Source of the DNA: Rhabditoides inermis
Lineage: Eukaryota; Nematoda; Chromadorea; Rhabditida; Rhabditidae
Direction: 5' to 3'
Assembly (NCBI GenBank): GCA_963966185.1
Contig: CAWZYM010000401.1
Location: 434,001-498,000 of the forward strand
Length of the DNA: 64,000 bases
The translations under genes were made by a program, and so were the position numbers. Positions 12,060 to 24,332 of the stretch are shown in pieces. Below the pieces are notes generated by a model. The model was not told the origin of the DNA. It made no database searches and worked only from the letters and a program-made list of their open reading frames with translations. Position 1 is the stretch's first letter. Each line of letters starts with the position of its first letter.

Positions 12060-12449
12060 ACAATTCTTTCCTTGCCACTACTCACCTTGTCCGCCATGTT
12101 GTAACCGCTGAATTGTTTTGTACGTTTGTTTAGTGCCCTGCGGGTTTTGTATCGCGTTGAATAAACACATAGTTGGTCACATGTGCCTTGTGTACGGATA
12201 CTGTTGTGATGCGCCGCCCCCTTTTGAGATTTGTGGCCAATCACCGCGCGACCGTGTTGACATCGAACCGGCCACCCCGCCCGATCGATTGATATTCGTT
12301 TCTTATTTTTTGGCAGAGCACGGTGATCGGTGTTTTATTTGTATTGTTTTTTGTAATTTTTTTGTAATTTATATGTTCTTATCTCGTATACATTTCGAAT
12401 TAGGTAGCACCGCTTTGATCGGGTCAACGGTCGGTCAAATCGAACTGCG

Positions 12450-15400
12450 ATGCCTCCGGGATTGGACAGTGAGTTGTAGTTATTTCTTGTTTGTGATTAC
12501 TAGCGTAAAACATATCAGTACTATCGTACTTGATGGTGATTTTTTGTTGTTGCAGACTCGCACATTCCCCGACCCACCAAGCTCCAACTGACTCGTGAGT
12601 TGACTCGTGAGAATTTTTTTTATTGTTTTGTTGTTGATTGTGCTTTGAAGGATGTTAACATATTATCTTGTTACAGTTCCCGCCGCCGATCCCGTCTTGC
12701 CTCCTCCGCCGCCGCCGCCGTCGAGGAGAAACGATCAAAACGGTGCGTTTGTTGAAAACATGTTGTACGCAAATCGAATCCTATTGCAGCACACGATCGT
12801 CTGCCGCCGCCGCCGCCTCCGCCCCGGGTTGATAGAAGGACCGATGCTCCCCCTCCTCCCCCTCCTCCTCCCCCTCCTCCTCCTCCTCCTCCTCCACCTC
12901 CTCCTCCACCTCCTCCTCCACACCGTAGGAACGACACGCCACCGCCGCCTCCGCCGCCAAGGAGACACGGTGTGGAACGTATTCAACTCATGCGCGCTCA
13001 CCTCACCTTGCAGTAGACCCTCGTCTGTCGCGTCAGCTGGAGCGTGACCGGGCTGTTGTCGTCGAGGCGGACACGACGGCGACGACGACGCCTGTTCTCG
13101 ACAAGGCGAGCGAGGCTGATGCATCATGCGTCGAATCGCGAGCAGTAGCGGCTGCTGCCGCACCGTCTGCTGCCAAGCACGAGCGCGTCGTCAACGTGCG
13201 CCAAGCGGCCTACCGCATCGACACACCTCACTTCGACATGCACATCTACAAGGCGGGTCTCGCGTACAACCTAGTACCGCCGATGGCGATCGTTGACAGC
13301 CTATTTGCAGGTGGAGGTGTGCCGCACTGTCACCACCACCCAGCACCCCCACGGCGAGCGCAGAAGGTTCACGACGGCGGCTGCACGCGGCTGGGCGAGC
13401 CGCGATCTGCGCGCGCGAGCACTCGACGATATCGTCACGCACGTGCTCACAACGGAGCGCCTCTTCTCAGTGTGAGTTTTTTCTCTGTTTACCTGGTTGA
13501 ATCCGGGGTCCTAGTCGCGAGAACAAGATAGGGTTCTTGGATTACGACGTTGAATTCTTTTGATTAGTTTTCAAGTCGTGTAGATATTCCGGATGTTATG
13601 TTGTGTTGTAGGGGCGAGTGCGTGTTCGACGGGCACGAGTGGCTGGTGTGCAAGACTCGCTCGACCAACGCCACCCACAAGTTCACGCTCAACCCGGTAA
13701 GCACGCACGCTGTCCACGATTTGTTGAATATTCATGAGTAAAATTATCATGTTACATAAAATTTCAATAAGTTTATTACCGTGTAGATATTGAGAAACAG
13801 TGAGATAGGATGAAGAAATGTATGATATTTCGTTGGACACACTTTGTACGGGACTTTCAGGCGCACCTCTTGGCGAGCGCGTTGCACGAGCTGGGCGGGA
13901 AACGCGTGCTCTCCGTCGAAGTCATCCTCACCCATCACGGACACGTCAGCCAGGTCGGGAGTTTGTTCGGATTCGCAAACAATTGATTCGATGATTGGAG
14001 AGGATCGGGTCGAGACTTTTTTGCTAGTACCTAGTCGACAAAATAGTCGACAGTTGACAAACTCTGATAGGACAGGAACATTAAACGTAAACCTTATTTT
14101 ACCTGCCACATACGTGTAGTCTCTACGTATTGCAGCCGCTGCTGAGCGAGGCGGACGTTGCGTGCGCGGTGCGGTGCTGCGACGTGGTGACGCGACACGC
14201 GGCCGCCACCAGCCCGGCCCTGCTGCGCATCGGCAACGCGTTCTTCGAGCGCCACATCGCCCTCGCCCTCCCCTCCACCAGCACTCGTGAGTCGTTTTTC
14301 CCCGGAGTCAATGTCAACAATGACTGGTGTTACACTCATTACGGCTCGTTAAGCGCCCGCGTTTCTGTTCATTATGGGTTCCAACCGGACAAATATGTTT
14401 TTTTTTCTCACTTGCCTGAACAAGCTGTGTTTGTTTGAGTGTCGCCGAGTGGGGCGTCGTCGTTTCCGGACGAGCACTACCGCCGGCGGGAGGAGCAGCT
14501 CAGCGAGCGCTGCGACTGGATCCTGCCCAGCGAGACGAACAAGGTAGGGGAGACACACGCTCAGTCAGGTGGCGGGATGGAGGAGATGACGAGAGGGAAC
14601 ATAATGGAAGCATACTCTTCCCATTTTCTCTAGCCATAGATAAATAAAAATCGAAATCTGAACATCTACTTATACAATAGTGTATGCTCATGTGGTCATT
14701 TCAGGAGCTCAAGAGCGGCTTTGCGCTCGCATGCGGACGCACCGACACGCTCGTGTTGCACGTTGACGGTGAGGTCGAGTTTTATCGATTTATCGATCGA
14801 TTGATGATTCGTGTGGGTGGTTGACGATCGATCGATAATCATTGTGGTCGAGGTTTATCGATATATCAATCGATTGATGTCTCGCGTTGCAGTGCAGCGT
14901 CGGGTGTTTGCTCGTCCGATGCTGCTGCTGCACTATGTGATGGTGCACGCGCGCGCCTACAACGTGGACGAGCTGGCCAAATGCCTCGCCGACCCGCTCA
15001 AACGCCACCACCTCAGCCGCGCCATCCGTGGTACCGTTTATTGTTGTCTTTTTTCACGTGATCATGTAACAATATAAAGTAGTATTTTTGTTTGCTAACA
15101 TGGTTAATGGCACATATCCACGTCAAATCAAATCAAAATGTTTATTCGGAATCGCGAACATGATCATGACACGTTAAAAGAAAACGAAATCATTCATAAG
15201 AACCTAAGATGGTCGAGGTTTTTGCGCCGAATGAATGGAAATGAATATTCACTACGCCAAATCCACGTTGTGATTATCTAATCTTATTCAGGCTTCTATC
15301 GATGATTGATTGCTTTGTTCATCAGGCTTTGCCGTGTCGCGGAAGCACTTGCCGCGCGCGCAGGTGGTGTGCTGCGGGGAGTTGGCGGCGGTGTGCGCGA

Positions 15401-18400
15401 ACAAGTGCACGCTCGACAGCCAGACGACCACGGTCGAAGAGCACTTCCGACGACACCACCGACACCCGCTCAAGTGAGTTGGAGGAGAGACGAGAATTTG
15501 GATTTTTCTCTTTTTTTTTATTCAAAATATTTTTCGATTCAAGTAGCAGATGACGAGGTGGAGATATGATGGAAGAAGTCTTAGGAAGAAGCCTACCTTC
15601 TCTAGCCAGAGCTAAAGTGTTCGTGGACGATGGTTGAGAGATGTGTTCGCAGGTACCCGCAGCTGCCGTTGGTGCGCGAGAGCGGCCGCCCGGACCGCTT
15701 CCACCCGCTCGAGATGCTGTGGATTCTGGACGGAAACGCGCTCACTCACGACCAGCTAACCGAGCCAGAGGTGCGATATCTATTATCAAGTCATATATAA
15801 TAATAATTTTGCATTTGTGATGAAAACATGGGATAAAAGAAGGACATACAATATGATGATCGGGCGGCACAGCAGCCCCCGTCGTCGGTCCTGCAACCCG
15901 GCTGTGATGTAATGGATGACAATGACTTGATAGTACAAATACTAATAATAATATTTTATACGGTTTTTAAGAACACGTGAAATACAATAATGTAGAGAGA
16001 GAGATGGTAACAAATACCAGTAACGTAACGTCTCTTGCTTTTGCAATCGGTTTCTCATTAATTTCCACCACACTACATTCAAGTATTCAAGTAAGTAAGC
16101 ATTATCGTATACTCTGCGCCAGAGCGATAGTTTTCGATCTACCTCGCTTGCAGTTCGAAATACGGTGCCATAACTGTCTGCCTCTCTTGTTTTGTGCGCT
16201 ATTGCCGAGAGCTGACTATCCGTCTTCCTCTGATCTACCCCACTGTGCGCAACTTATTGCGAGCAAAGAACTATATATGTATTTGTGGCAGCTCGGGTGG
16301 GTGTCTCGCGAGGCGTCGCTCAAGCCGTGTCAGCTGGCTGGCGAGACGGAGCGCGCGATCAGACGGGCCGGCCTGCTGTCGGCCGAGCACTGCCGCGACC
16401 GCACCTACACCCCGTCCCCTGCCATGAGCAAGTTCAATGTGAGTCATTTGGTTCTGTGACTGAATGGAGCGCATGACCGCTACTCACACAGCAGCTGCAA
16501 TGAAGTTGTAGTTGTGGATCGATGAGCGCGCGCTGACGGCCGAGGCGCGCGTGCTCCACCCGCCCGCCGTTCACTACGCCAAGTCCGTCTGGCAGCCGAG
16601 CAGGTGCGTCGTACATTGTTTCATCTCTAGAGGGTCAAAACGGTGTTCCTTTGTGTTTTAGCTATCATGTTCTATTTTCTGATCTTCTATCTCTATTGTG
16701 TTCTACTTTCTGATATTCTGATGTTCTATCTACTTATGTTCTACTTTCTGATCTTCTATCTACGAATTGTTTCCCCTGATTGCTTTCAGCGCTGGCGGTC
16801 GCGACTGGCGCAGCGGCGAGTTTGTGCGCGGCGCGAAGCTCGACCGCTTTGTCCTCATTATCGTCGACCGCTGCGACACACCCGAGAACGCAAAGTGAGC
16901 GTTTATTTCTGCTTTATACCGATTATTTCGATGTTTGATGTTATTAACCCCGGCAATTAGGAAATGACACCAGACACCATGACACCAGACACCAGACACC
17001 ACGACACCACTTTACAAAACAATTTTTTTGCATCTTTTTTTCATTTATATAGACGAGAGGTCGTAGTGCAGTTGTGTTTTGTGAAGTGGTGTCGTGGTGT
17101 CATGGTGTCGACACCATGGTGTCGTGGTGTCTGGTGCCTGGTGTCGTGGTGTCTGGTGTCATTTCCTAATTACCATTAACCCCCACTGTATGCATCCCTA
17201 TTACGATTGTGATCGATTTAATCGAATAATCGATATGCTATATTGATTAATGATATAGATGGAAGACGCGCTGTTATTGTAGGGAGCTGGCGGTGAGCCT
17301 GAACGCGGCGGGCGCTCGTAGAGGGATGGCGATCGATGTGCATGGGATGCAGCTGCACTACATGAAGAGGTGTGTGTGTGTGTGTGTGGTAGAAAGTGGT
17401 GGTGGAGAGTTGTCACACTATCTCTTCCAGCGACGACTCGCAGACGCTGACTGCGCTGTTTGACGAGTGCCTCGAGACGCGCACGCAACTCGTCGTTGCC
17501 GTCACCAAGACGAAGAAAGACCCCTTCCACGGTAAGCTTTTGAACGATCATCGCCGTAGATGTGCACTGTCTGATTCTCGCGTTCAATGAGAGATTTATC
17601 CGGAAACGTGTACATGCCATTGAAATCGTACATACGATTTTCGGGAAGCGTGTATTCACGATTCACGAATACCCTTCTAGACGTGTTGCAGATAGCCTGA
17701 AGGACGCGGAGCGATGCGGCGTCGTCACCCAGCACTTCTGGCAGCGCACCGTCGAGAAAATTCGGCGCGGCAGCAACGCGCAGGTTCGTGCTTTCGGTAT
17801 ACGCAAAGCCCGGCAATCAGACAGCACAACTGTCAGGTGAAAGGGCACAGTGTGTGATTGTGATCTTTAGGATGTGCACGCATTCATGTTATTATTACAC
17901 GGAAATGTGGAAGGTATCTTGACATGTCTTTTTTCAGTTGCTCGACAACGTTCTGATGAAGCTGAACCTCAAGCTTGGAGGGCTTAACTACAACATCCAG
18001 CCGACCGCGCACTTGCTAGCGAGCGGTCTGCAGCAGGGGTGAGCGGGTGAAGGTGTGGTCAGTCTCTTTGAAAGCCATTCGGGAGTGTTTCGAAGGCATA
18101 GCTAGGCTTTCCGAAGTGTTCGGGAGTGTTTGGGAGTGTTCCGAAGGCAATTCGGGAGTGTTCCGAGGGCGATTTGAAAGCCAATTCCGAACTGTTTCGG
18201 GGGCATTCGGGAGTGTTTCGAAGACACTGACCGCTACTTGAGAGGGGGAATTTAAGAGGAGGCAGCCGATAGCCAAAAGACACATCGTCATCGTGGATTC
18301 TCATTGCTGGTTTACTGGACCCATTCTACTGCAACTTCTACCCGTTCATTGTCATTGTTCACAGGCATTTCATGTGTGGCGCATCACTTGTGGTGTAATA

Positions 18401-21400
18401 AATTTATAATGGGTAAGGATAGTTGTGTTGCAGGGACTGGTTCGGCGCGTCTGTCATGTACGTCGGCCTGGACGTGCAGCCAGTGTACAACGAGGCGGGT
18501 GCGCATCGCGCATCTATCAACTCGGTCAGTTTTTTTTTGTTCATATGGTGTTTTTTTTCGTTTAGAACGTTTGAAAGAAATATAGGATTTTTTAAATGCG
18601 ACCTTTTGTGGGAAATAGTGTTTCGGTGGAAAATATTTATTGTCTTGCATGCAAAAGTATGTGTTACGGTAGGAAAATTGTTAAAGGAACAGTGGCGCTA
18701 TTTTTTCGACCCAGGCTTGATTCTTGAACCATTAGAACATAAAACAAACAAAAAATAACGATAGAACACAAAAACCCCAGTAACCCCACAAAAAACCCCA
18801 GACGTGGGGTTTTTTGTTTGAACTGCGCGGGACACGCGTTACGCGTCAGGGCCGCTCTGCATGCCCCGTCAAGGTGGATCAGCTGTTTTCTATCGTTTTA
18901 CGGCTACTACTGTTTTGGTTGTTTATTATGTTATTTGATCAGTTTATTGTGTTTGTTAATTTGATTGGCAGTATGGGAACGGTTCAGAATGTGTTTGTAG
19001 CTTCGTAGCTGTTCAGACCCATGTTATTTGTCGTTTATTGAGGGTTGTTTGCTAACTTTGTTTCTTGTATGTAATCAATATCCGTTGTTGTTGTTTTCGT
19101 ACGTAAGTAAGCGTGTTGTATATCTATTTCGATTGATTCTGAATGCATTTGCAGTTATGTCTGCGTGGCGATGCTTCGGCATCGACAAGTCGGGCCGCGC
19201 AACTTCCACGTGATACAAGTGAGTTCTATGTATAGTTTTTCATAGTTTTGTTTCATAAAGTTTTAACAATACATTATAATACGCATAACAATACGCATAT
19301 TGTACAGTCATTTGCTAATGATTGACTTCAGGTTGACGCCGTGCGCGGCGAGGCAAGACGTAGACGAGGTGAGCGTGGCGAGCAGCTGCCGCGGTCCGCC
19401 GTCACCGCCTGTGAAGAAACTGTAAAGTAAGTGTTTTGTAACAATGTCAGGAAGGAGAGCAATGAGGTGAGTGTGATTTTTCTGTATTGATGAGTTATTT
19501 TCCTATATTGTTCAGACATCGACGACAGCCCGCCAATGTCAGGAAGGAGAGCAATGAGCCCTCCAGTTCGCGTTCGCAAGATGAAGAAGGAAGGAAGAAG
19601 GGGAAGGGGAGAAGATTGAGAAGAATAATTGATTGTCGATTCGCGAAAAATTGTGGTGTACATACGACTTGTTTTCAAATAAAGTTGGTATTAGCCCAGT
19701 GATAATATTTCTGAAACGTATGTGATTATGGTTGAGCACGTGTTTGGTGTGTGTATGTACGTTTAGTTCGATTTTATTTCTGGAAATAAGTTGAAACACA
19801 CAGTTTCTAGTTCGCTGCGTTGCGCTATGCTCTCTCTGGTATTATCATCAATGTGTTCAGCGTTTCACCCAACTGCCCTCATGGCGCAGCTGGTTAGTGC
19901 GGCCGCCTGTGTTCTCAAGGTCGCGGGTTCGAATCCTCCCCAATCATTTTGCGAATATATCACGGTTCTTCTCGTTAGCGGCAGCGCGCGAAATTTGAAA
20001 ATTTCAAAACCCCACGGTTCTGCTAAACGCCTCTGTTCCTTTAACCGCGTGTGTTACGGTAGGAAAATAGTTTTGTTTTCAAAACAAAAATAAAATGGGA
20101 TATAATATAGTTATAATATAATTAAAAATATAGTGATAATAATAATAATAATACAATATTTATATTTGTGATTTTAGTTTGTGTTCACCCGCGGCACGGC
20201 GACGGACATGTGTGGCGGGTACGGACTGCAGTCTACCAAGGGGGTGTTTGACGGGTGAGTGGAGACTTTCCTTTGCTGTGAAGGACAGTCTCTTCGGAAG
20301 ACATTCGCAAGTATTTCGAAGGGATAGCAAATCATTCCGACGTTTTCGGGAGTATTCCGAAGGAGTGTTTTGAGGTCGATTCGAAAGGCATTCGGGAGTT
20401 TTTTTTTGTTGAAGAAACTGACCGCAACTTTGGTTGATGATTGCTTCGCAGCCTGGACTCGCAGTTGGCGGCGGCGCTGCGCAGCTACACTAGCACCACG
20501 TCGACCCAGCCCAGCCACATCATCATCTACCGCGCCGGATGCAACGAGCACACACACGACCTGCACCAGTGTGAGTGTGGGCAAATACTTGTTGATGTTT
20601 ATTTATTTAAACGCAATGTATAGGGTATTCCCCCCGTTCACGGTACGCTTGTTCACTCGCCGCATATTCTGCAGACAGCATTTCATCGCATTTGTTTCGA
20701 ATGATCCCGCGCTATTGGTCCGCGCGGGATCATTCGACCGCGCAATTCGTCCGCTTGGCGGTCTGATTTTAGGGAAAAGAGGGTCATTTGCAAGTCAAAT
20801 GAAGCAGATCGGAGCATCTTCCGGAGCTAATAACTCCGTTTAAAAAATTTGTAATTTTTTTGTCCTTTGGACAGAGGATTACTGAGACCGTTCTCAAAAG
20901 ATTGTCGCTTTTATTGATATCGCTACTCCAAAATTTGAAATCATGAAAATCCTCCAGAATGCATAGCTTCAATAGGTGATTCAGTGTTTCTCTAATAACT
21001 TTGTTCAAATCCCACCCAAAAATTTCAAACTTCGCGAGAGTGAATCTCTGGGTACTACCAACAGGTTGTCGGCTCGATATTTGTGATTTTCTTCTGGGAA
21101 GTGCTCATTTGAGCTCAAAAACATCAAAAAGTGCCTCTTTTCGACGTCATTTTCTCATTGCCTGGTTCGTGTCTGGGTCGATCGAGATAATTGCGTACCG
21201 TGAAAATGGGGGATACCCTATATGTGTCTGTAAAAGGTACCCCTCTTTTGTTGGCAGTTGGCATGATTTATGCGTAAAGAAAACGAACTATTTTGTTTAG
21301 TGGCCGCCGAGGAGATGCGTATGGTGGCTGCTGGTGTGAAGTCTGCGAGAAGAACGCGCTGGTCCGACCGCCCCTACACGGTCACCCTCATCTATGCACT

Positions 21401-23008
21401 CACCACCAAGCACAAGTGAGTGGGAGAGAGGGAAGACAGAGAGAGTGAGTGAGAGAGAGAGAGAGTGAGTGAATGAGTGAGAGAAAGAGAGAGTGAACCG
21501 ATTGTAGGATTGTGGACGCGCGCGCGCCCTCGGATCTGGAGGCGTTGTCGGTTCGCGAGCAGAACCTCCCTGCCGGCACGTGCGTCACCAGTCAGCTCAC
21601 CTCGCACACGTACGCCGCCCGCGAGTTCCACCTCGTACCGCACGACGGACGACAGGTGCGTGAGCGAGATTCTATGATGCTGTTTTGTGCAGAACTTTAT
21701 CCACCACCGCCTTTCCCAACTCTCTTCAGCGCCCGTTGCAAAGTTTTGGGTGTGGGTAAAGTATGACCAAAGTTTGAGAGAAAAACGAAACTTTGGGCAA
21801 AAATGGAAACCTTACCCTTTTTTGACTTGGGTCGTCAAATTCAATCTTAGACCCTCCTCGAAATGTGGGGCGTGGACTGGGTAGACGATGCGTTTGCACT
21901 TATGATTTATAGTTTGCGCCAGAGCGATAGTTTTCGATCTACCTAGTTTGCAGTTCGAAACACGGTGCCATAACCGTCTGCCTCTCTTGTTTTGCGCGCT
22001 ATTGCCGAGACGTGACTCTCCGTCTTCCACTGATCTACCCCACCGCTTGCAACTTATTGCGAGCATAGAACTATATACGGGTTTTAACCAAGTGCAATCA
22101 TTTGCAGGGCACGTCTCGCGCCACCACGTACCGTGTGATGGCGTGCGCGCTCGGCCAGCTGCCCATTCCCCTCGATCAGCTCGCGATGGTCAGTGGCTTC
22201 TCTTTGATTCATATTTATCGTCTGCATTTTCTGGTTGTCCTTATGGTTCCTACTACGACACTCGGCCACACTGTCTTTACAAATCTAGAATAGGAGTCGA
22301 AACTTGTATATGTACTATAATTATTCCCTATGTTTTTGATTCATTGCATAATTTAACTGATACTGGTTGACTGGTTCTAGATTTCAACTGATAATTCTTG
22401 TTTGACTCGTTTTGAGGGGGATACTTTTACTTTACCTGTTAGGTGACGAACGCGTTGGCGTCTGCGGCGGGCGGGCTGCAGCGGGCGACGTCGCTGCCCG
22501 GTCCACTGTTCAACGCCGGCAAACTGGCGAGGCGCGCGCGTCGACTCGTCGACATACACACGTGAGTCGCCATTACGAGTAATGATATGTGATTAGTACA
22601 CGACCGCAGACGAGACTGAGTGTGAGTTTACATTTCGAGTGATAATAATAATTGTAAGTTGATCACCGTGTACATTTGGAGAAACAGTGCAAGATGTGAT
22701 GTCCTGTAATGCCTTGAGATTGGAGTTATGTGCGAGCAGTCAAATGAGGGGGGTCGGTCTCTTTGGAAATCATTTTCGAAGTGGATCGATGTGGTTTGAG
22801 GTAGTTGGAAGTAGTCGGAAAGCATTTCGGGAGTGATTCGTTGTGTCACGTGTAATCCTCATAAACATTGATTGCTTCAAGGTTGGATGGTTTGCTGGAG
22901 CGCGGCCAGCGCGACAGCTGCTACCGAGACGCGGGCGCCGAGATGCTGGCGTGCGCCAACCAGCACATCTACACCCAGCTGGCCGGCAAGTGCCAGTTCT
23001 GGGCGTAG
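12450..23008 (+). CDS. Divergent Argonaute (WAGO-like, probably slicer-deficient), about 1,090 aa, 30 exons
   Basis: Argonautes bind small RNAs and silence complementary transcripts. Exons: 12450-12468, 12556-12594, 12677-12742, 12790-12969, 13014-13252, 13311-13471, 13612-13696, 13861-13953, 14136-14286, 14440-14543, 14705-14768, 14893-15030, 15326-15473, 15653-15770, 16292-16438, 16512-16603, 16790-16894, 17283-17369, 17431-17531, 17692-17783, 17938-18038, 18434-18524, 19155-19218, 20178-20254, 20452-20570, 21301-21415, 21508-21655, 22108-22188, 22443-22561, 22882-23008. The first 100 residues are proline-rich. The Argonaute N domain starts at HFDMHIYKVEVCRTV; PAZ-like sequence lies at 14893-15770. 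PIWI hallmarks are LNLKLGGLNYNI (17960), YVGLDVQP (18465), HIIIYRAGCNE (20520) and NLPAGTCVTSQ (21570). The usual second Asp (YRDG) is Ala, and the terminal His region reads PLFNAGKLARR. The 13252/13311 intron uses a GC donor. The 18524/19155 junction is one base out of phase in my reading. Confidence 0.88.
15771..16291 (+). repeat. Argonaute intron holding dispersed ~165-bp repeat, copy 1 (about 16116-16277)
   Basis: The repeat runs from GCGCCAGAGCGATAGTTTTC to GCGAGCAAAGAACTATATAT. Near-identical copies occur at 21915-22079, 30694-30857 and 35806-35968. This copy ends about 15 bases before the 3' splice site at 16291. Confidence 0.8.
16955..17174. repeat. Inverted-repeat element with GACACCA/TGGTGTC tandem units in an Argonaute intron
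   Basis: The left end AATTAGGAAATGACACCAGA and right end GGTGTCATTTCCTAATTA are reverse complements. Each arm contains several ACACCA/TGGTGT hexamer-like units; the spacer is about 80 bp. Confidence 0.8.
18053..18235. repeat. MITE, family GCGGTCAGTCTCTTC (copy 1), Argonaute intron
   Basis: The termini match GTGGTCAGTCTCTTTGAAAG at the start and CGAAGACACTGACCGC at the end. The inside is built from degenerate ~20-bp units such as ATTCGGGAGTGTTTCGAAGG. It starts about 15 bases after the 5' splice site at 18038. Confidence 0.8.
18648..18682 (+). repeat. Isolated monomer of the 42-bp satellite
   Basis: GCAAAAGTATGTGTTACGGT, followed by AGGAAAATTGTT, matches the satellite unit found at 45005-46140. 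A second partial monomer (GTGTTACGGTAGGAAAATAG) lies at 20052-20071. Confidence 0.65.
19332..19700 (+). other. Possible alternative 3' exons inside the Argonaute locus
   Basis: After the exon ending 19218, a phase-compatible segment starts after TTCAG at 19331. With a second segment after TTGTTCAG (about 19517) it encodes a basic, Arg/Lys-rich tail, and an AATAAA lies at about 19678. It does not resemble the PIWI domain, which resumes at 20178. It could be an alternative terminal exon giving a truncated Argonaute, or chance. Confidence 0.3.
19876..19942 (+). pseudogene. tRNA-like sequence (tRNA pseudogene or SINE head)
   Basis: It has pol III box-like motifs TGGCGCAGCTGGTTAGTGC and GGGTTCGAATCC in tRNA spacing. 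The acceptor, anticodon and T stems do not pair properly, so it is unlikely to be a working tRNA. It lies in an Argonaute intron. Confidence 0.55.
20283..20427. repeat. MITE, family GCGGTCAGTCTCTTC (copy 2), filling most of an Argonaute intron
   Basis: It starts GGACAGTCTCTTCGG and ends GAAGAAACTGACCGCAAC. The host intron (20255-20451) is 197 bases, of which about 145 are the element. Confidence 0.75.
21915..22079 (+). repeat. Dispersed ~165-bp repeat, copy 2, Argonaute intron
   Basis: Same sequence as the copy at 16116. It ends 28 bases before the 3' splice site at 22107. Confidence 0.8.
22752..22842. repeat. MITE, family GCGGTCAGTCTCTTC (copy 3, truncated), last Argonaute intron
   Basis: It begins GGTCGGTCTCTTTGG and carries ATTTCGGGAGTGATTCG units. 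The right terminal repeat is missing. Confidence 0.6.
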
Positions 23009-24167
23009 ACAGGCAGGAGCACGGGCCGACGACCAAGAGGGAGCGGCTGCTTTCCGCCCCCCGAGCAGTTCCTTTCCCTTGTTGCCATGGGGTGAGCTCC
23101 CAACTTCTGGCCCACCACATTTCTAGTATGTTGTTATGAACACGACTCGTTTTTGTCTTTAGTACGTTCTAACTTTCCCTTTTTAATATGTCTCTCACGT
23201 TCTCCTCTTATCTCACATTTCACTAACATTTTAACTCCACAAACATTTCAGTTTTTGTTGCTAGAATATTGTTGTCATATCCCCACTGTCATTTTGTTAT
23301 TTCAGTATCCTTCTTACGCGCTCATTCGTTACGTTTTGAAGTTCGTTGATGTTTGAATTGTTTCTCGTTCGTGTTGCTCTTTACCGTTGAATTAATAAAG
23401 TTGTTGGCCCCATTTTTGTAATGATATCGATTCCTACAGCACAATTTTTTTTTCGCCTTTTTTCAGATGCGCGCCGAAAAAACTGGCGACAGCAGGGAGT
23501 TTGAGGAGAAAAACTTTTCCACAGTACGATCGTTTGAACATGATCATTAACATTAACTAGAGCAATTGAACATGCCGCGATACAGGTGTGAACGAAGTGT
23601 CGTCGGCCAACATACATGTTGCCTCTTTCTCTCTCTCTCTCTCCTTTTCTCGCATCATGTACTCAGTACTCACTGTAGCTAACTTCATCCTCTCGCAATG
23701 ATGACGTCTTTATTTTAACATGAAGAGTATTGAGGAAGTGTAACTAAACACATCATTTTAATTATTGATAGAATGAGTGCCATGCCTTCTGGATTTTGGT
23801 CGACCAACAATGTGGGTTTCGATATTCTTTCGGGTACGGCTTGCCTGTGACCGTAGCATGCTTTCGTTCTTTGCCTAGTCGACTTTACCACTCGAGTCTG
23901 ATTTGAGCGCCTTTCGAAACCGCACACGACCGGACTCCAGAACGCACTCCCTTTGGCGCTCTGAGCAACTGCAACATGTCCTTTGTTCCTTTGTATCCTA
24001 GAGCTGAGGAGCGTAGAAAGCGAAAGAAAGATTATTAGCCGTTTATACAAAGCACATAGTAGTTATATATACACGTATAGCGGGCAGGACAAGCTGTGGA
24101 GATGGGAGGAAGAGACCTCGAGGGACCAATCGACCAAGGGGCCAAGGGAAGGAACCAAGGTACCAGG
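23009..24167. other. Intergenic region between convergent genes
   Basis: It contains the Argonaute 3' UTR with AATAAA near 23393 and a short (CT) run near 23630-23650. I see no further coding exon. Confidence 0.5.
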
Positions 24168-24298
24168 TTACTCGACCTCGAGGCGTATCTGACTGCGGGG
24201 GGTGGCGGCGAAGCTGCCGCTCGACAGCTCCACCACACGCTCCATTTCGTCCTCACTGCCGTAGCTGCCCGCGTCAGCCTGAGAGGGAGGGGGTAGGG

Positions 24299-24332
<34 letters not shown>

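Noticed and set aside
12671..12937. Poly-glycine antisense frame
   Set aside because: It is the reverse of the poly-proline exons of the Argonaute.
19876..19942. Functional tRNA in an Argonaute intron
   Set aside because: Anticodon and T stems do not pair; no matching acceptor 3' strand.
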